From the NCBI GenBank assembly GCA_035048815.1, contig JAUCBN010000042.1, positions 15,643,501-15,707,500 of the forward strand: a stretch of 64,000 nucleotides of DNA. The letters are read 5' to 3'. The position numbers and the translations under genes are program-made. Positions 47,307 through 59,468 of the stretch are shown in pieces. The notes beneath the pieces are model-generated. The model was given only the letters and a program-made list of their open reading frames with translations, was not told the origin of the DNA and made no database searches. Origin of the DNA: Abelmoschus esculentus. Lineage: Eukaryota > Streptophyta > Magnoliopsida > Malvales > Malvaceae. Position 1 is the first letter of the stretch, and every line of letters begins with the position of its first letter.

Positions 47307-47395
<89 letters not shown>
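47307..47395. repeat. (AT)6 followed by (GT)38 microsatellite
   Basis: Uninterrupted alternating GT from 47319 to 47395 preceded by (AT)n from 47307. It yields spurious open frames on both strands. It lies in the 5' region of the B3 gene starting at 47195 and is expected to be length-variable. Confidence 0.97.
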
Positions 47396-47397
<2 letters not shown>

Positions 47398-47449
47398 GAA
47401 GCGCGTTCATTTGACTGTTTCAAATGAAATTTCAATGGCGGATCCAAGA

Positions 47450-49978
47450 AGTTAAGGAATATATATATACAGAAATCCCATTCATTATTTCCAGAAACTT
47501 TCCCATTTCAAATATTTTACTTTGGAAAGCTCTTAATTTGCTGGTTTTGATCAAGTATTAGTGGGTCAAAGACTCAAAAATATGTTTGTATTTTCCCATA
47601 CTTAACGTCTTCTTCAGATTTTTCTTTTCTTAAGAACCAAACAGAAGATTACACCATTTTTTTTGCATATATGATTAATTTCAAGTTAGGGTGATCCACT
47701 CAATTATTGTCTAAAATCACACAAAATAAAAAACTAAAACTTCGAACTTTATCCCTCAAACTCCACCGGAGGCGGCAGAGACAGACGAGGGCGGAACATC
47801 GGGGGTTTTGAGGTTCGGTCCCGTCAATTGTTGTTTTCATATATTACATAAAATTAAAAAAGATAAAATATAATTTATTTTAAAAAATCATTTTTTAATT
47901 TTATTAATCTAAAATTATTTTAGAAAATATATTTTGATTCTCTTTATAAAAATTTTCCACGAAAACAACCTTAAGGGATCATTAAATTGGACAAACTATA
48001 TCGTTAGTTAAAACTTTTACCTCAATTTTGTTTTGATAACTAAATTTTAATTTTTTATAATTATGTCATTACATTCTCTGAATTCGTTTTTTCGAATCAC
48101 TTTATTGTTAGGTTTGAAACAACCAGATACCGTGACTGATACTTGATGTGACATATTTATGCAATCATCACATGGAATATTTTTTTTTGTTATTTTTTTA
48201 TTTCATTAATCTTAATCGACTCACATTATACATTTAATTTTGATGAGTAAACTTTCTGATAGAGAATTTTGTATACACGATACCTTAAAATCAAAACCTA
48301 CTTAAATAATATTAAATTACTTATTATTTAGATCAACCTTATTGATATACGTATAAAATATTAATTATGATTCAATTGCACATTTTTTATAAAAATAAAT
48401 ACAATAATTCATTTTTACATTAAATAAATATATACATGATTGTATATGCAATATATAAATGTATTATGATATTATGTCCGAGGTTTGTGTGAGATTCATT
48501 GATTGGTTTAGTTATCAAGGATGTTCATATTGTCTCATCTTGTATAAGTTCGAATCTCAGCATAAGAAAGATATAATCTCTATTTAATTAAAAAATAACA
48601 TGGTTTGTGTGTGTGTTAAAATTAAATTAATTCAAAATTTTATGTCTATAATATAAAAAGACACGAAGTAGAAATTCATGTTGTATAAGATACGAATTAG
48701 GCCTGCGTATGTAGAAAGGGAGTTATTCTTCAAAATAAAGTTAGAAAGAAATTATTTTTTAAATAAAAAATAAAAAGAAAATATCTCTTCGATTAAGCCA
48801 CATTTGTTATTAATATCTTTATTTATAGTGGACATCATATATTAAATAATATATTAATATACTTTATTATTAGAGTTCAATACCTATTGGAATTAGTACT
48901 TTCATCTTATGCCTATAAATATAGACTTTTGAAAAAAATATTGTACACAACCCTATTTTAAGAATATATTAAAGTCTATTTTTTATTTTTTATTTTTTAT
49001 CTTTATTTATTTATTTTATTCTTATTCTTTATTTTATTTACGACAATACTTTTGTAACATTTTTAAATGGGTCGTTAATATCATTCCAATCCCTGTTTTT
49101 AGTATGATAGTAATTGTATCAAGATTTCTCATTTCGCTCAAAGATTATTTTTGTATTTTTACATTTATTTTTATTTTTATAATTTATGTTTAAGATTTAT
49201 GATAGTCGTTTTTAATAATATTATCTTTAAAATATAAATTTATATATTCTTTAAAAATATAATATAATCTCTAAAATTCGAAGATTTTGTACAAAGAACT
49301 GACATCTTTATTTGAAAATAAGATTTATTTTTTTAATATTTTAATTCAATTATAAAATAGTATCATAGTCTATTTTTTAATTTGAATAAACTCACACACA
49401 CATGCAGATTATATTGTTTAAACCCCGAATCACCTAAGAGTAACACACCAACCCGAACCACCTAAAAGTAACACAACATCTTTTAGTATCAAGAACACTC
49501 AACAAATTCGAAAAACAATTAATGTCAAGATCAGTAGCAGATCCATGCTTTGAATAGCGTGGGCCCGTACCCACCCTGAACTTTTTAAAGTTCACATATT
49601 TACCTTTAATTTTTATAAATAAGTCCTTAAGTTTTTATAATATTTAAACTTTGTGCCCACCTTGAGATTTCGAAAGTTCATATATACCCACCTCAAATAA
49701 ATTTCTGGATCCGCCAAGATAGAGCCAATCTAAGATCAAGTAATGGCCTAATCATGCATGAAAAGCTAAGTGAATATACTTAAAACTTTTGTTACATCAT
49801 ATTTTACACGACAGATTATGAACCCAAACTTGGATGATTTAGAATTCAAGACAAATAAACTTACCTATCTATATAAGTACACATAGAGACAAGCACAAGA
49901 TTTTAGATATACAAAGAAATTTTACAATATTCAAGGTGATCTTCTCAGTCCATCCCTGACCCTGACTACACAGAGTCT
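47450..49978. other. AT-rich intergenic DNA between two B3 genes
   Basis: No gene recognised. It includes a SINE-like segment (48480-48610) and, at 49528-49720, a pair of GTGGGCCCGTACCCACC / GTGCCCACCTTGAGATTT motifs bounded by 'GATCCATGC' and 'GGATCCGCC'. This is related to 22395-22540, so it is a dispersed repeat. Confidence 0.4.
48480..48610 (+). mobile_element. Possible tRNA-derived SINE
   Basis: The segment has an A-box-like TGGTTTAGTTATC (about 48514) and a B-box-like AGTTCGAATCTC (about 48547), about 33 bp apart. A pyrimidine/AT-rich tail follows. This spacing is usual for plant SINEs with pol III internal promoters. No target-site duplication was established. Confidence 0.35.
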
Positions 49979-50386
49979 TTACAGATCAGCCCAATGCTCA
50001 TGGCCGAACAACATTAGGTTCCTCTGCACTTGAATCCCAAGCTGATCCATGTTCCCATGCACCAAAAAAATCACCTTATCACCCACTCGGAGACCCATCC
50101 GTTTCACAAAGCCTATCCACCCTTTGGTGAGAACCGGCTTAGGGTGCCCGTGCTTCTTCCGAGTGTAGAGACGGAAGGTCCAGACCTTACTGTACTTGTC
50201 TGTGACCTGAAAATCCAACGGACTCCCTCCCTCCATGATTCTGAAATGTTCTCTCATTGTAGCCGTCGGGAACGAGAGACGAACCCCGACGTCCGTAGGC
50301 GTCAATATCTTTGAGCAAAGCTCCTTCACGGCCACGGGGTCGCTCCGACTCGACTGCATGAAGCCTATAGAAAAGGTAGTGATCAA
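49979..50386 (-). CDS. Single-B3-domain protein (135 aa)
   Basis: A one-domain B3 protein. KILTPTDVGVRLSFP starts the domain at about residue 26. SPLDFQVTDKYSKVWTFRLY (54-73) and VLTKGWIGFVKRMGLRVGDK (84-103), then VIFLVHG, give the W-x-x-F...L-x-x-GD-x-V-x-F core. A short N-terminal extension rich in Ser, Met and acidic residues may contain a second usable Met (residue 10). It is similar in plan to the B3 gene at 46854-47195 but clearly diverged, so the two are probably old paralogues. No intron. Function unknown. Confidence 0.82.
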   Translation of the reverse strand: MITTFSIGFMQSSRSDPVAVKELCSKILTPTDVGVRLSFPTATMREHFRIMEGGSPLDFQVTDKYSKVWTFRLYTRKKHGHPKPVLTKGWIGFVKRMGLRVGDKVIFLVHGNMDQLGIQVQRNLMLFGHEHWADL

Positions 50387-50697
50387 TCCAGTTTCACGTG
50401 AGAGTTGGTAGAACTTTGGTTTCCATTTATAGATGAATGAATCTTAGCCGACCATTATCCATTTGATTAGCAACATTTCTAAATTCTAAGAAAATGTAGA
50501 AGATAAATCACATTCATCAAATCCAACGTTAAATTCATAAGAAACTTCAAAATAAAGTTTATTCATGTTTTTTAAATCGTTGGACAATTAAAACAAATAA
50601 CTTAGATTAACTACTGGTTATGTGAAGATTATCGCTTGAAAAAAAAAGTAACTAATATAAGTTGTTCGTTTCAGTTATCCAACGAAAACTTAGAGAA

Positions 50698-50701
<4 letters not shown>

Positions 50702-50732
<31 letters not shown>
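50702..50732. repeat. (AT)n microsatellite, about 15 units
   Basis: Uninterrupted AT dinucleotides, about 300 bp upstream of the B3 gene that starts at 50386. Confidence 0.95.
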
Positions 50733-50737
<5 letters not shown>

Positions 50738-50756
50738 ACCTTTCATGCATAATAGT

Positions 50757-51302
50757 AGGGGTGGGTATTACTGGGTATCCGACCAATTTAAATAGAATTG
50801 GTCCTGTTCCCGATAACCACCGGTTTCTAAAAATTAGAATAAGTTATGGTCACATTGAGTCTTAAATTTTAAGAATCCTCCCCGTTACTGGTGGGAACCG
50901 ATTTCAATACCAGGTACCCGGTCAATTAGTTTATTCTTAAAAAAATAGAGTAATTGAAGAGAAAAAAATTCAATCACCAATAATAATATTAAATAATAAA
51001 ATTAGAATATTGTAGACTTAAAAATTAAAGTTTTAAAACTAATCATACTCATAATATCCATATATAAAGAGAAAGTTTGATAATAAAAATAAACAAAAGA
51101 ACACCAATACCGGATATTTGATATTTGATATTGGTCCCGGTTTTATTAGGCACCCACTGGGTATCGGGTCCAAAAAATCAAGATCCAGTCACAATCCCGA
51201 TTATGACCGGGACCTAAATTTTGAATCCAGTCTCGATTCCACCAAAATCAATACCGAATTAAAATCTACCGGATCCGGAACCGGAACCAAAACCGAGTAA
51301 TC
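50757..51302. mobile_element. Probable non-autonomous TIR element rich in GGTATCCG/CCGGATCC words
   Basis: It starts GGGGTGGGTATTACTGGGTATCC and ends ...CCGGAACCAAAACCGAGTAATC. The termini are loosely inverted (GGTATTACTGGGT against GATTACTCGGT), and GC-rich motifs lie near both ends with an AT-rich core. The plan resembles the element at 18017-18485, but no convincing target-site duplication was found. Confidence 0.4.
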
Positions 51303-53509
51303 AGGTTTTTTTTCCGACCTAAGTAATAGTAGCTCTTTAGATGGGTTGATGGAGAGATGATTGGATTTCAATCTTCAACTCCATTGATTGTTTTTATCAA
51401 AATTGTTACATTTTTATTTTATTATTTCAATTATGGGTTATTATTTTAAATCTTAAAATTTAAGTCCATGCTCTTATGACTCTAAACTATTAATTCTAAA
51501 ACCAAAATTTTAATTATAAACCCTTAAATTAAATCTTTAAATCATGAATTGAACTTGCTTGTAAAAAATACATTTTTATCATTAATGCATGACATTTTTT
51601 TTTACTGACTGTAATTGAATCTGTATATTTTTTCTTATAATAAAAAAAATTGTATAATTTAAACCTTAAAAAATAGTTAGAATATGACTTAATAATGGAG
51701 ACAATAAAATTATATGCTATAACATTGTTGATACATTTTTTTTTTATTTTGTTTCCCTTTTGAGCTAATTATCTATCCTGACATCACATCAAATTAATAT
51801 AATTATTAGGGTTTTTCTTTGAATATTCCATTTGGAAAATGAGCGAAGAAAATGACCAAGATTTTCAGCGTCACAGCATGCGTGTGTTGCATGGCTCAAG
51901 TCCTTTCTAGTAGGGTCATGTACGGTACATAGGAGAGATTATTAGGGATCCTATTATTTATAGTCTAAATAATAAGATTATTTATCTTTAAATAATAATT
52001 TAATAATTGTTTATCCATTAATTATATGTAGAAAAAAAAGTGATGATTCACTTTAAAAAAATTAAGATAAACAATTATGATTAATTGAGACCACGGATAA
52101 CATGATAAACAAGATTCACTTAATAATTTTTCGTCCATAGGTGTCTCGGGAGGGTTTCTTATTTTTTATATTTTTTTAAATGATTAATTATAAATTTATA
52201 TCTTATATTTTATTATATTTATGTTTTATCTTTAATCTTAGATCATGATTTCGTACTTGAGCAATGTACCGAAAATTGAATTCAATTGCCCCCTAGGGTT
52301 TTCTCTTTTACAAAAGGCTATTTTTTTAAAATTTAAAAATTTAATTGAAGACTTAAAATTTAGAGATTTAAGTGTATAAATTTAATAGTAATTATTATAA
52401 TTTCTGTTTATTATGGGATTTATTTGTCTGTTCATTGGATGGTACGGTTGGACAACACTCGTACGACAATCATATGTTTGTCCGAAAGAAAGCCTTAGAG
52501 ACAAGACAACAGACACGATTCCCTCTGGTTCACGACAAAATCCAATCTTAAGCAAACTCACAAAAATTACCAATAATGGAACGAAGGTCTTAATTGAATT
52601 GCTTAGTTGTCGGTATAATATTTGACATTTAATAAAATAAATTTAAGATAATAGAATTGATGAGATATATTTTATATTCTAATTTTTATTTAGAGTTTTT
52701 TAAGTTAAATTAAATTTATAAAATTTAAATCCAGTGGAATCAAATTTTTATTTGAATGGGCGTTTCATCGCATGATTTAGCGCCCAAACGGCCCAGATCG
52801 CCGTTTTTTTAGTTACAAATAATGGAATCAGATTTTTTAAGTTAGATTGAACTTACAAACGGCCTACGGACATTTCAAAATCCCTGCTAACGGATCCCTA
52901 AGACTTGGATTACAGAGAAGAGAAGATCCGTGATGATCCGATCTCCTAGACCGCTCAAATCCCACGAGTAAATAAAAAGTTGGATCTACATTGGATTTCA
53001 CCTGAATCGCCCCATCTATCCTTCTGAGGGGAAGTTTGATTTTAAACCCGATTCGAACAGGAGAAGTACACTATGCTAATGTGCCTTGGATGATCCACAT
53101 CTCAGGGTCAGGAGAAGTTTGATTTCGAACCCTGGTTCAAACAAGAAAAGTACACTATACTAAGGTACTGATGAGCACATTGAACTATCCAGTCACTGGA
53201 TCTAATCCTCCACGAAAAGTAAGAAAATCTACATATTTTGACCAATTCAAGGTAAAAAATGGGGTTGCTCCCTCAGTAAAACTGGGATAAAATTCAGCAA
53301 AAAGATCAGGATTCAAAATAAATTTAGGAGGAAGCGGTATAATACCTGCCCCTCTTTGGTTCCTTCAAACACTGATATCTAATGTCCAAAAACATGGTAA
53401 AATTGCTTTATTGGCCAGAAACTTTATAATTCAATCTCAACAATTAACACAAAATTCCCGACCTTACCCCTGGTTTCAGTCCTTTTAAGGCTATGCAATT
53501 CTAGTCCTT
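51303..53509. other. Intergenic DNA with a possible further MITE and a short duplication
   Basis: The segment 51930-52145 shows loosely inverted ends (ATTATTAGGGATCC..., and reversed ATTATTAAGTGAATC...GTTATCCGTGGTC). It may be a decayed relative of the 15865-16231 MITE. At 53031 and 53114 an 83-bp unit GAAGTTTGATTT...AAGTACACTAT is duplicated. No gene seen. Confidence 0.35.
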
Positions 53510-53932
53510 CTAAGGCTGGTTAGAGGAGTGAGTTGCAGAAGCTGCGAGATGACTGATGATGATAGGAGGGCGTAGTGCTCTGTGTTCCGCTTCATTTGCT
53601 CTGCGTGCCTTAAACATTTCTTCCGTCTCAACTGCAACCAACCTTTTCACCTAGACATAAACACCCCCATAAGAAAACCCTAAACTCGTGTAGGGTGGGG
53701 GAGAAGAACAACATCAACAATCAGATGAGGGGTCTTATACCTGCTGAAGCATTCCCCGGACAGTGGGGGTGTTCCAGCGCATGACAGTGCGGTTACATTT
53801 GCGCAGGCGTAGTGCCTCCAAAGTGCGCCTATGAAGCCTTCTAGTGCCAGGAATTCCCCTCACAAGGGTTATATAGAGGTTAGGACTCCATGCAATAGGA
53901 ACACTGGCTTTGAACTTATTGAAAGCACTCAT
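53510..53932 (-). CDS. Mitochondrial-type ribosomal protein uL30 (L30), 110 aa, 2 coding exons
   Basis: A component of the large subunit of an organellar, most likely mitochondrial, ribosome. Coding exons are 53932-53741 and 53650-53510, with a GT-AG intron at phase 0. Residues 14-36 (AWSPNLYITLVRGIPGTRRL) and 50-66 (VMRWNTPTVRGMLQQVKRLV) are the uL30 core. The C-terminus VETEEMFKARRANEAEHRAL is a plant extension. The first Met (MSAFNKFK) follows a likely splice acceptor (TTGTAG, about 53966). A 5' UTR intron probably runs to a donor near 55433, with the first exon at about 55435-55560. Length equals the plant family norm. Confidence 0.9.
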
Positions 53933-54162
53933 TTCTTCTTCCTCACTGCCTACAAGACTACAAACCACATCAACATAACAGAATTGGTAATAAAAACAAG
54001 GGCAATTGAATAAAAGACATGTTAAAATGGCTTCAGAGTTCCAATTGCAAGCTAGAAAATCATCCCATTTGAAAATATCGTATGTGAAATCTAAGCTTTA
54101 ACCACTAAAGGTAATCAATCATTTTTGCTTCAACGAAAGGATAAGAAGATCAATATAATGAT

Positions 54163-54852
54163 AAACTTCACGAATATCCCCTATGGTCGTCACCTAACTC
54201 TTTTCTTTTTCTCTTCTCATTTACCGCCCTAAGATTCATTATCATGCCCAATGCTAACTAAGATTACAGAATTAATGAAATACCGTCAATATCTTTAGCC
54301 ACTCGTATTGTTCAATTCTTCTACCATTCCTACATAATCCCTGTATATCTGGGATCGACCACAGAAAGGATTCAATAAAAAAATAATAATTAAAACTTCA
54401 CAAATACCACCTATGGTCTTCACCTAACACCTTCAACTCTCTTCTTTCTATCCCCTCATTTACCACCTTAAGATTCACTATCATTCCCAATGGTAACCAA
54501 GGTTTAGAAAATTAATGAAATACCATCAATACCTTTAGCTACTCGTATTGTTCGATTCTTCCACCATTCCTACATAATCCCCTGTATATCTAGGGTCGAT
54601 CACGAAACAAACAAACAAAAAAGACAAGAACTCAAACTTCACAAATGTCACTTATTGTCTTCACCTGACACCTTCAACTCTTTTCTTTCTATCCTATAAT
54701 TCACCACAATAAGATTCACTATCATTCCCAATGACAACTAAGGTTTAGTTACAAAATCAATGAAATACAATCAATACCTTTAGCCACTCGTATTATTAAT
54801 TCTACCATCATTTCTACATAATCCACAATATATCCAGGGTCGACTGTGGAAA
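54163..54852. repeat. Three tandem copies (about 230-241 bp) in the uL30 5' UTR intron
   Basis: AAACTTCAC begins at 54163, 54393 and 54634. Each unit runs through CTTCACCTAAC, TTTCTTTCTATCC, AAGATTCACTATCATTCCCAATG and ACTCGTATTGTTC to a GGGTCGA(C/T)C end. Copies are visibly diverged, so the expansion is not recent. No coding capacity. Confidence 0.85.
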
Positions 54853-55705
54853 GGAAAGGGAAAAAGAAGACCCAAGAGAAATCACATCAAGCAACATACA
54901 TGAATCAATCAATGTACAATATAGATTAATTCCACCTTTGTAAAAATTGCATCCCTTGATCACACTTCTTCGAAGATCAAACCACACAGTAATCGGTTTT
55001 CAACGACTTATGCACTATACAACTATCCCGAATCGGAAATTGATAATCTCGTTTCCAACTCTATCCTTCTTAAGCTTATCATATTATATCTTTACCATTT
55101 ACAGCTCAACTACGAAGTCATTCACTAACAGTCAGAGTATAATATTTTATATAAAGACACTACTAATACTGTACTTATAAGGGTTTCAGATTACTCATTA
55201 CAGTAGCCGACCAACAGCGGCGTGAACAAATTTTTACATCAATGGCAGCAGATCGCGACTGCAAACACCAGAGTAGCCCAAAATATCTAAACCGGTTGCT
55301 TAAAAAAAGAAAAGGAAAACTCTAATCCACAAAGTAAACTGAGAGAGAGAACAGCAGAGTGATGCAGAGACAGAAACCAGATAGCTAAAATCTCATGAGT
55401 CAAGAGTAAATCATCAGGGTTTCAAAAATTACCTTATCTGATTTCCAGGTCTGTGGAAAACTTGAAGGGAAAATGAGGGTTTGGGTCAGGCACCGGAGGA
55501 GGAGGAGGAGAGGTGGCTTCCTTGGCGGCGGGGATTGTGAAGTGAAAGGAGTGGGCCGGGAACTTTTAATGGAAATTTACAGAATATGAAATAAAATGTT
55601 TGTGACGTAATTATGAAAAATATTGTGATATAAAAGTTTGTTTGCGGAAGATAAAGATTATATATTTTTTTAATAATAAAGTTTAAAAATTTAAGTTGAA
55701 GTAGG

Positions 55706-56004
55706 TGTCACGGATCGTTGGTCGTGACTACGCGGGACCAAACAAGATACTTTATGGTTTGCTTAAAGCTTGGGAGCGGGATAATATTAAGAGTGTAGTA
55801 CGTGCCGAGCAGTCGTCCCATCTGGGATGGGCGCGCTGATCGTGCACCATACTGGTCGGGAGCTGTCCCCGCTTCCCTGATGAGCCCATGGGAGGGCGAA
55901 ACCAGTAAGCATCGGAGATCGTTAAGGCTGATCCTCGGGCATGAGAGAGACCCGAGGTGCCGCACGGGTAGAAGTCTCTATGCAAAAACTCTGACCCCGT
56001 GATA
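55706..56004. mobile_element. Solo LTR (299 bp), TGTCACGG...CCGTGATA
   Basis: A GC-rich island in AT-rich DNA with ends TGTCACGG and CCCGTGATA, the last being the expected ...TGACA after one C-to-T change. TAGG occurs directly on both sides (55702-55705 and 56005-56008), fitting a short target duplication. No internal retroelement region adjoins, so it is likely the product of LTR-LTR recombination. Open frames inside it are not genes. Confidence 0.65.
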
Positions 56005-57172
56005 TAGGGATAAAATTATTTAAGGGCGAAGATAATTGTTTTATTTTTAAGATTTTTTATTTTTTTTATTTTTTAGATATATCTTTTAAAATTAATTTAT
56101 TATAAATTTATCTTTTAATTTTAAATATTTATACTTTATTTATCTATTTTAAATTTTAATTCTATCTTTGAATTTAAGATTTAGAGTGAAAGATGTAGAA
56201 TATTAAAATTTATGGTTAGAATTTAGAGTTTGATGTTTAAAGAGTTATGGTTAAAATTTTAGGTTTTAGATTATATATCTTAAATATGAAGCGTCGCATA
56301 ATTTTTTATACAATTTGTGTATTAAAATATAATTTTATTTTTATATTTTAATCTACAAACTATATGAAAAATTATACATTTATATATATATATATATAAG
56401 CTATAAATTTTAATCATATACCTTAAATTTTACCCGTTGTATACTAAATTTTAAAACATAATTTAACCCCCTAACCCTTAAAATTAAAAGACATGTATAA
56501 ACTTTAATCTCATATATCAAAATATTTTCTTAATTATTATTCAAAATATCTAAATACAATTAGTTATATAACATTTAAACATAATATGATTTTATAGAAA
56601 AAAAATTATATTTCACATATAAACTTACACAAAATCAAAATTCATGTATATTATTCAACATTTGATCAAAACTTATGTAAAAGTAATAATATTTAGCTTT
56701 TTACCAAGAAATACAAGCTTTAGACTTTACAAAATACAAATAACCAAAGATAACCTACAAAAGGAAGAAAACATGGGGATTTCATTAGAAACATTTGACA
56801 AGAAATATTTTTCCATACCATTTATGAACTTATAAATATACTGCACAACCAAACAGAACCTAAGGTGATTACTTGAACGGAAGACATCAAATTTCTGAAT
56901 CATATTAACCACTAATTAACAGACACGAGGGAGCGAAACACGAGAACCTGTTCAGATCTTTTCTTCCTCTTTACTGAATCACAGGTCTGAAGTCGAGTTT
57001 TCCGGCAAGGACTTACCAGGTGTACATCAAAGATATTCATTGGTTGAAAGAACCAAGGGGGGGGGGGGCACCAAGAACTAGATGAACTTGGGTTTTAACC
57101 GAGCACGACAGAAAGCACGGGACAGCTGCAGTTGAAGTAGCGGCACGAAAGAGCTTCAGTTAAAGTAAATGT
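56005..57172. other. AT-rich intergenic DNA downstream of the bZIP gene
   Basis: Nothing coding was recognised. The interval 56905-57172 is probably bZIP 3' UTR; it holds a 12-G run at 57057-57068. Confidence 0.35.
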
Positions 57173-59468
57173 CTAAATGTGGAGTGAACCAGTTACAGGG
57201 TTGTGAGCGGAATTGGCATCTTTATGACTCAAGGAGAGGTTTGTGAATTGAGACTCAAGATCTCTACTGCTAGAGAGTCGATGGCTAGACAATGGCTGCG
57301 GTTGTTGCTGCTGCTTATACAAGACTCGTAGCCTGCTGACCTCCCTCTCCAATACTTCCTGCTCAACTGATCATAGTGATTGCATAGTTTAGTTTTCATT
57401 TGGTACCATTTTGTTTTAATCAACTAAAACAATAACCTATGTACACACCAAAAATGAAGGAAAATCGAATAAAGTGGCTTGCTGATAAGCCAAGACTATA
57501 GCGTAGACTTTTCGATATTTTATTACAAACAAAATTATGGCCAAACTCCTTACACGTCATTTTAGAATGCAACAAGAGAGTTCGCCTTATATAACCAACA
57601 CTCGATCACTTGTTTTGGTCAAAGTTTGTATTTCCTTTTAAAGTGTCTTCTTTGGCAACTAATGGATTATAAAATCTAACAGGATCAACCAACACCTATG
57701 ATCTGAATTAAAAGAGCTCCAAAAAAATAGACTACATATGAACAGAGGTATATAAAATGGCTAATATGCAACTGTAATTCAGAAGAAAAATAATAATAAT
57801 CATGGCATTAGAGGTCATAGGTTGGACACTTACGATATTTTATAACCTGCTCCTGGGCTAAACCCTCTAACCGTTGCTTGAGAGCTTTGTTCTCCATGAT
57901 AAGAATGAGATTCTGCTGGTTGAGAAATTCAAGCTCAGATGAAACTTCAGATCCTTCTGCCTGTTAAGTAAGAAACACAATTATCACTTTGTAGCAAGGC
58001 ATACTGTTTAATAGTCAATTTTAGAAAACTTATGTTTCAACTAATGCTTGCCTGCAAAACTTGAACATTTCGTTCAAGGTCTGCTATGTACTGAAGTTTA
58101 CGCACCCTTGACCGTTGAGCAAACTGCCTGCAATGAACAGTAACAAAGTACTGTAATCAAACATTTTCTAGCAACGTAGGGCATAAGCATCTGCGTAATA
58201 ACCAAATATGAATTTTGATAATAAAAATTGAAGAATCACACGGCAAAACTACATCAAAGTCAGTGGCTATTAAATAAGGAAATGTCAACTAAATTAAACA
58301 CCATGCACAACAATATAAGAAATTAGAAGAAAGAAAGAACGAAAGAATGTGTCATGTGGTTCAGTTTAAAAACAAAAAGAAAGCATAAGAATATATACTG
58401 ATGTTATCCTTTTCCATGTTTATATGCAGGAGAAGCTTGCAAAATAGACTACAGAAAAACACCAGCACAACACTCCCAATGTTCCATAACATATAATCAA
58501 AGAGAATTCCAGGAAACCAGGAGAAAATTTTTCTGCTTTGTGGCTGAAATTGCCAGCCACGGAACCAGAAGTACAAGGCCCAACATGCATAAAAGTAATA
58601 GGAAGTCAATGCAACCACAAGAAACATATAATCAATGCAACCATGCCAAGAGCTGCTCTAGCTAGCATCATTTCGAAATCCCATTGCTTACCAATTGACA
58701 AGCACCTTGTCAATGTAAGCATAAAAGTGATTGATCACTAACAAGTAATAACATTAGCACTCACTGCTTGGCACGTTTACTATCGCTGTCGCACTGAGGA
58801 GATTTAGTGTGAGAATTATCCTTCTTCTCAGAAGAAGCTTTTGCATCAAAAGAAGCAGGTTCAGCAGAATCTTGTTTTTCACTCGCAGTTGACAGAACAC
58901 CCTCCACTTCTTGTGGTGCACGTGACGATCCTAAACTCTGAAGAATGGTATTTTCTCTGAGAGGAGGAAGCCTGTTTGGATGAGACACAACACTCAAAGA
59001 ATGATTCCATGCCCTGTTCTCTTGCTTTACCAAGTTCACATCAGTGTAGAAAGAGGAAAGCCGAGAATCTCGAGATGCCCCAGATGGTGCAGAAATCATA
59101 TTTTTATATCTGTAGTCATCTTGTGATGCATAATCTACATTAGGAACATTAGATGCATCAAAATATGCAAAAGAGTCGCTTGAAGAACGTCGATGACCTC
59201 CTTGGCGCACAGGAGTATCTGGCTCATTAAGGAGATCATCAAGCCAAGAGGGTTGTTCTTCTATCCGGAAGCTTTCAGAGGAAGTGCGCTGGTGATGTGC
59301 ATTTCCCTCTCTAGGCTTTTGAACTGCTCTTGGCCCAATAACATTGTTGGGGACATAATCAGTATATGTGGGGGAGAATGGAGGAAATGGACTTTTTGGA
59401 GGAAGTAAAGGATGCTTTCCAGAAAACATAAAATTTCTTATATTTGTTGGACCCTTGGAATTCGCCAT
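57173..59468 (-). CDS. bZIP transcription factor, bZIP34/61-like (366 aa, 4 coding exons)
   Basis: Nuclear DNA-binding factor. Exons: 59468-58765, 58127-58052, 57960-57834, 57366-57173, all in phase. The intron after 58052 starts GC (GCAAGC), a GC-AG intron; the others are GT-AG. Residues 1-230 are disordered and Ser/Pro-rich, with [17 protein letters not shown] (about 72-88) and [13 protein letters not shown], family motifs likely phosphorylated. The basic region is [19 protein letters not shown] (about 231-249). The leucine zipper runs about 254-320 ([40 protein letters not shown]). The canonical bZIP Asn of N-x7-R is Lys here, as I recall for the bZIP34/61 group. The C-terminus is Gln/Ser-rich. 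ATG 59468 is the first in frame after an upstream stop. Confidence 0.92.

Noticed and set aside
47226..47447. Open frames made of repeated Thr-His or Cys-Val
   Set aside because: They cross the (GT)38 microsatellite.
55708..56002. GC-rich frames on both strands
   Set aside because: They lie wholly inside the solo LTR and have no recognisable domain.
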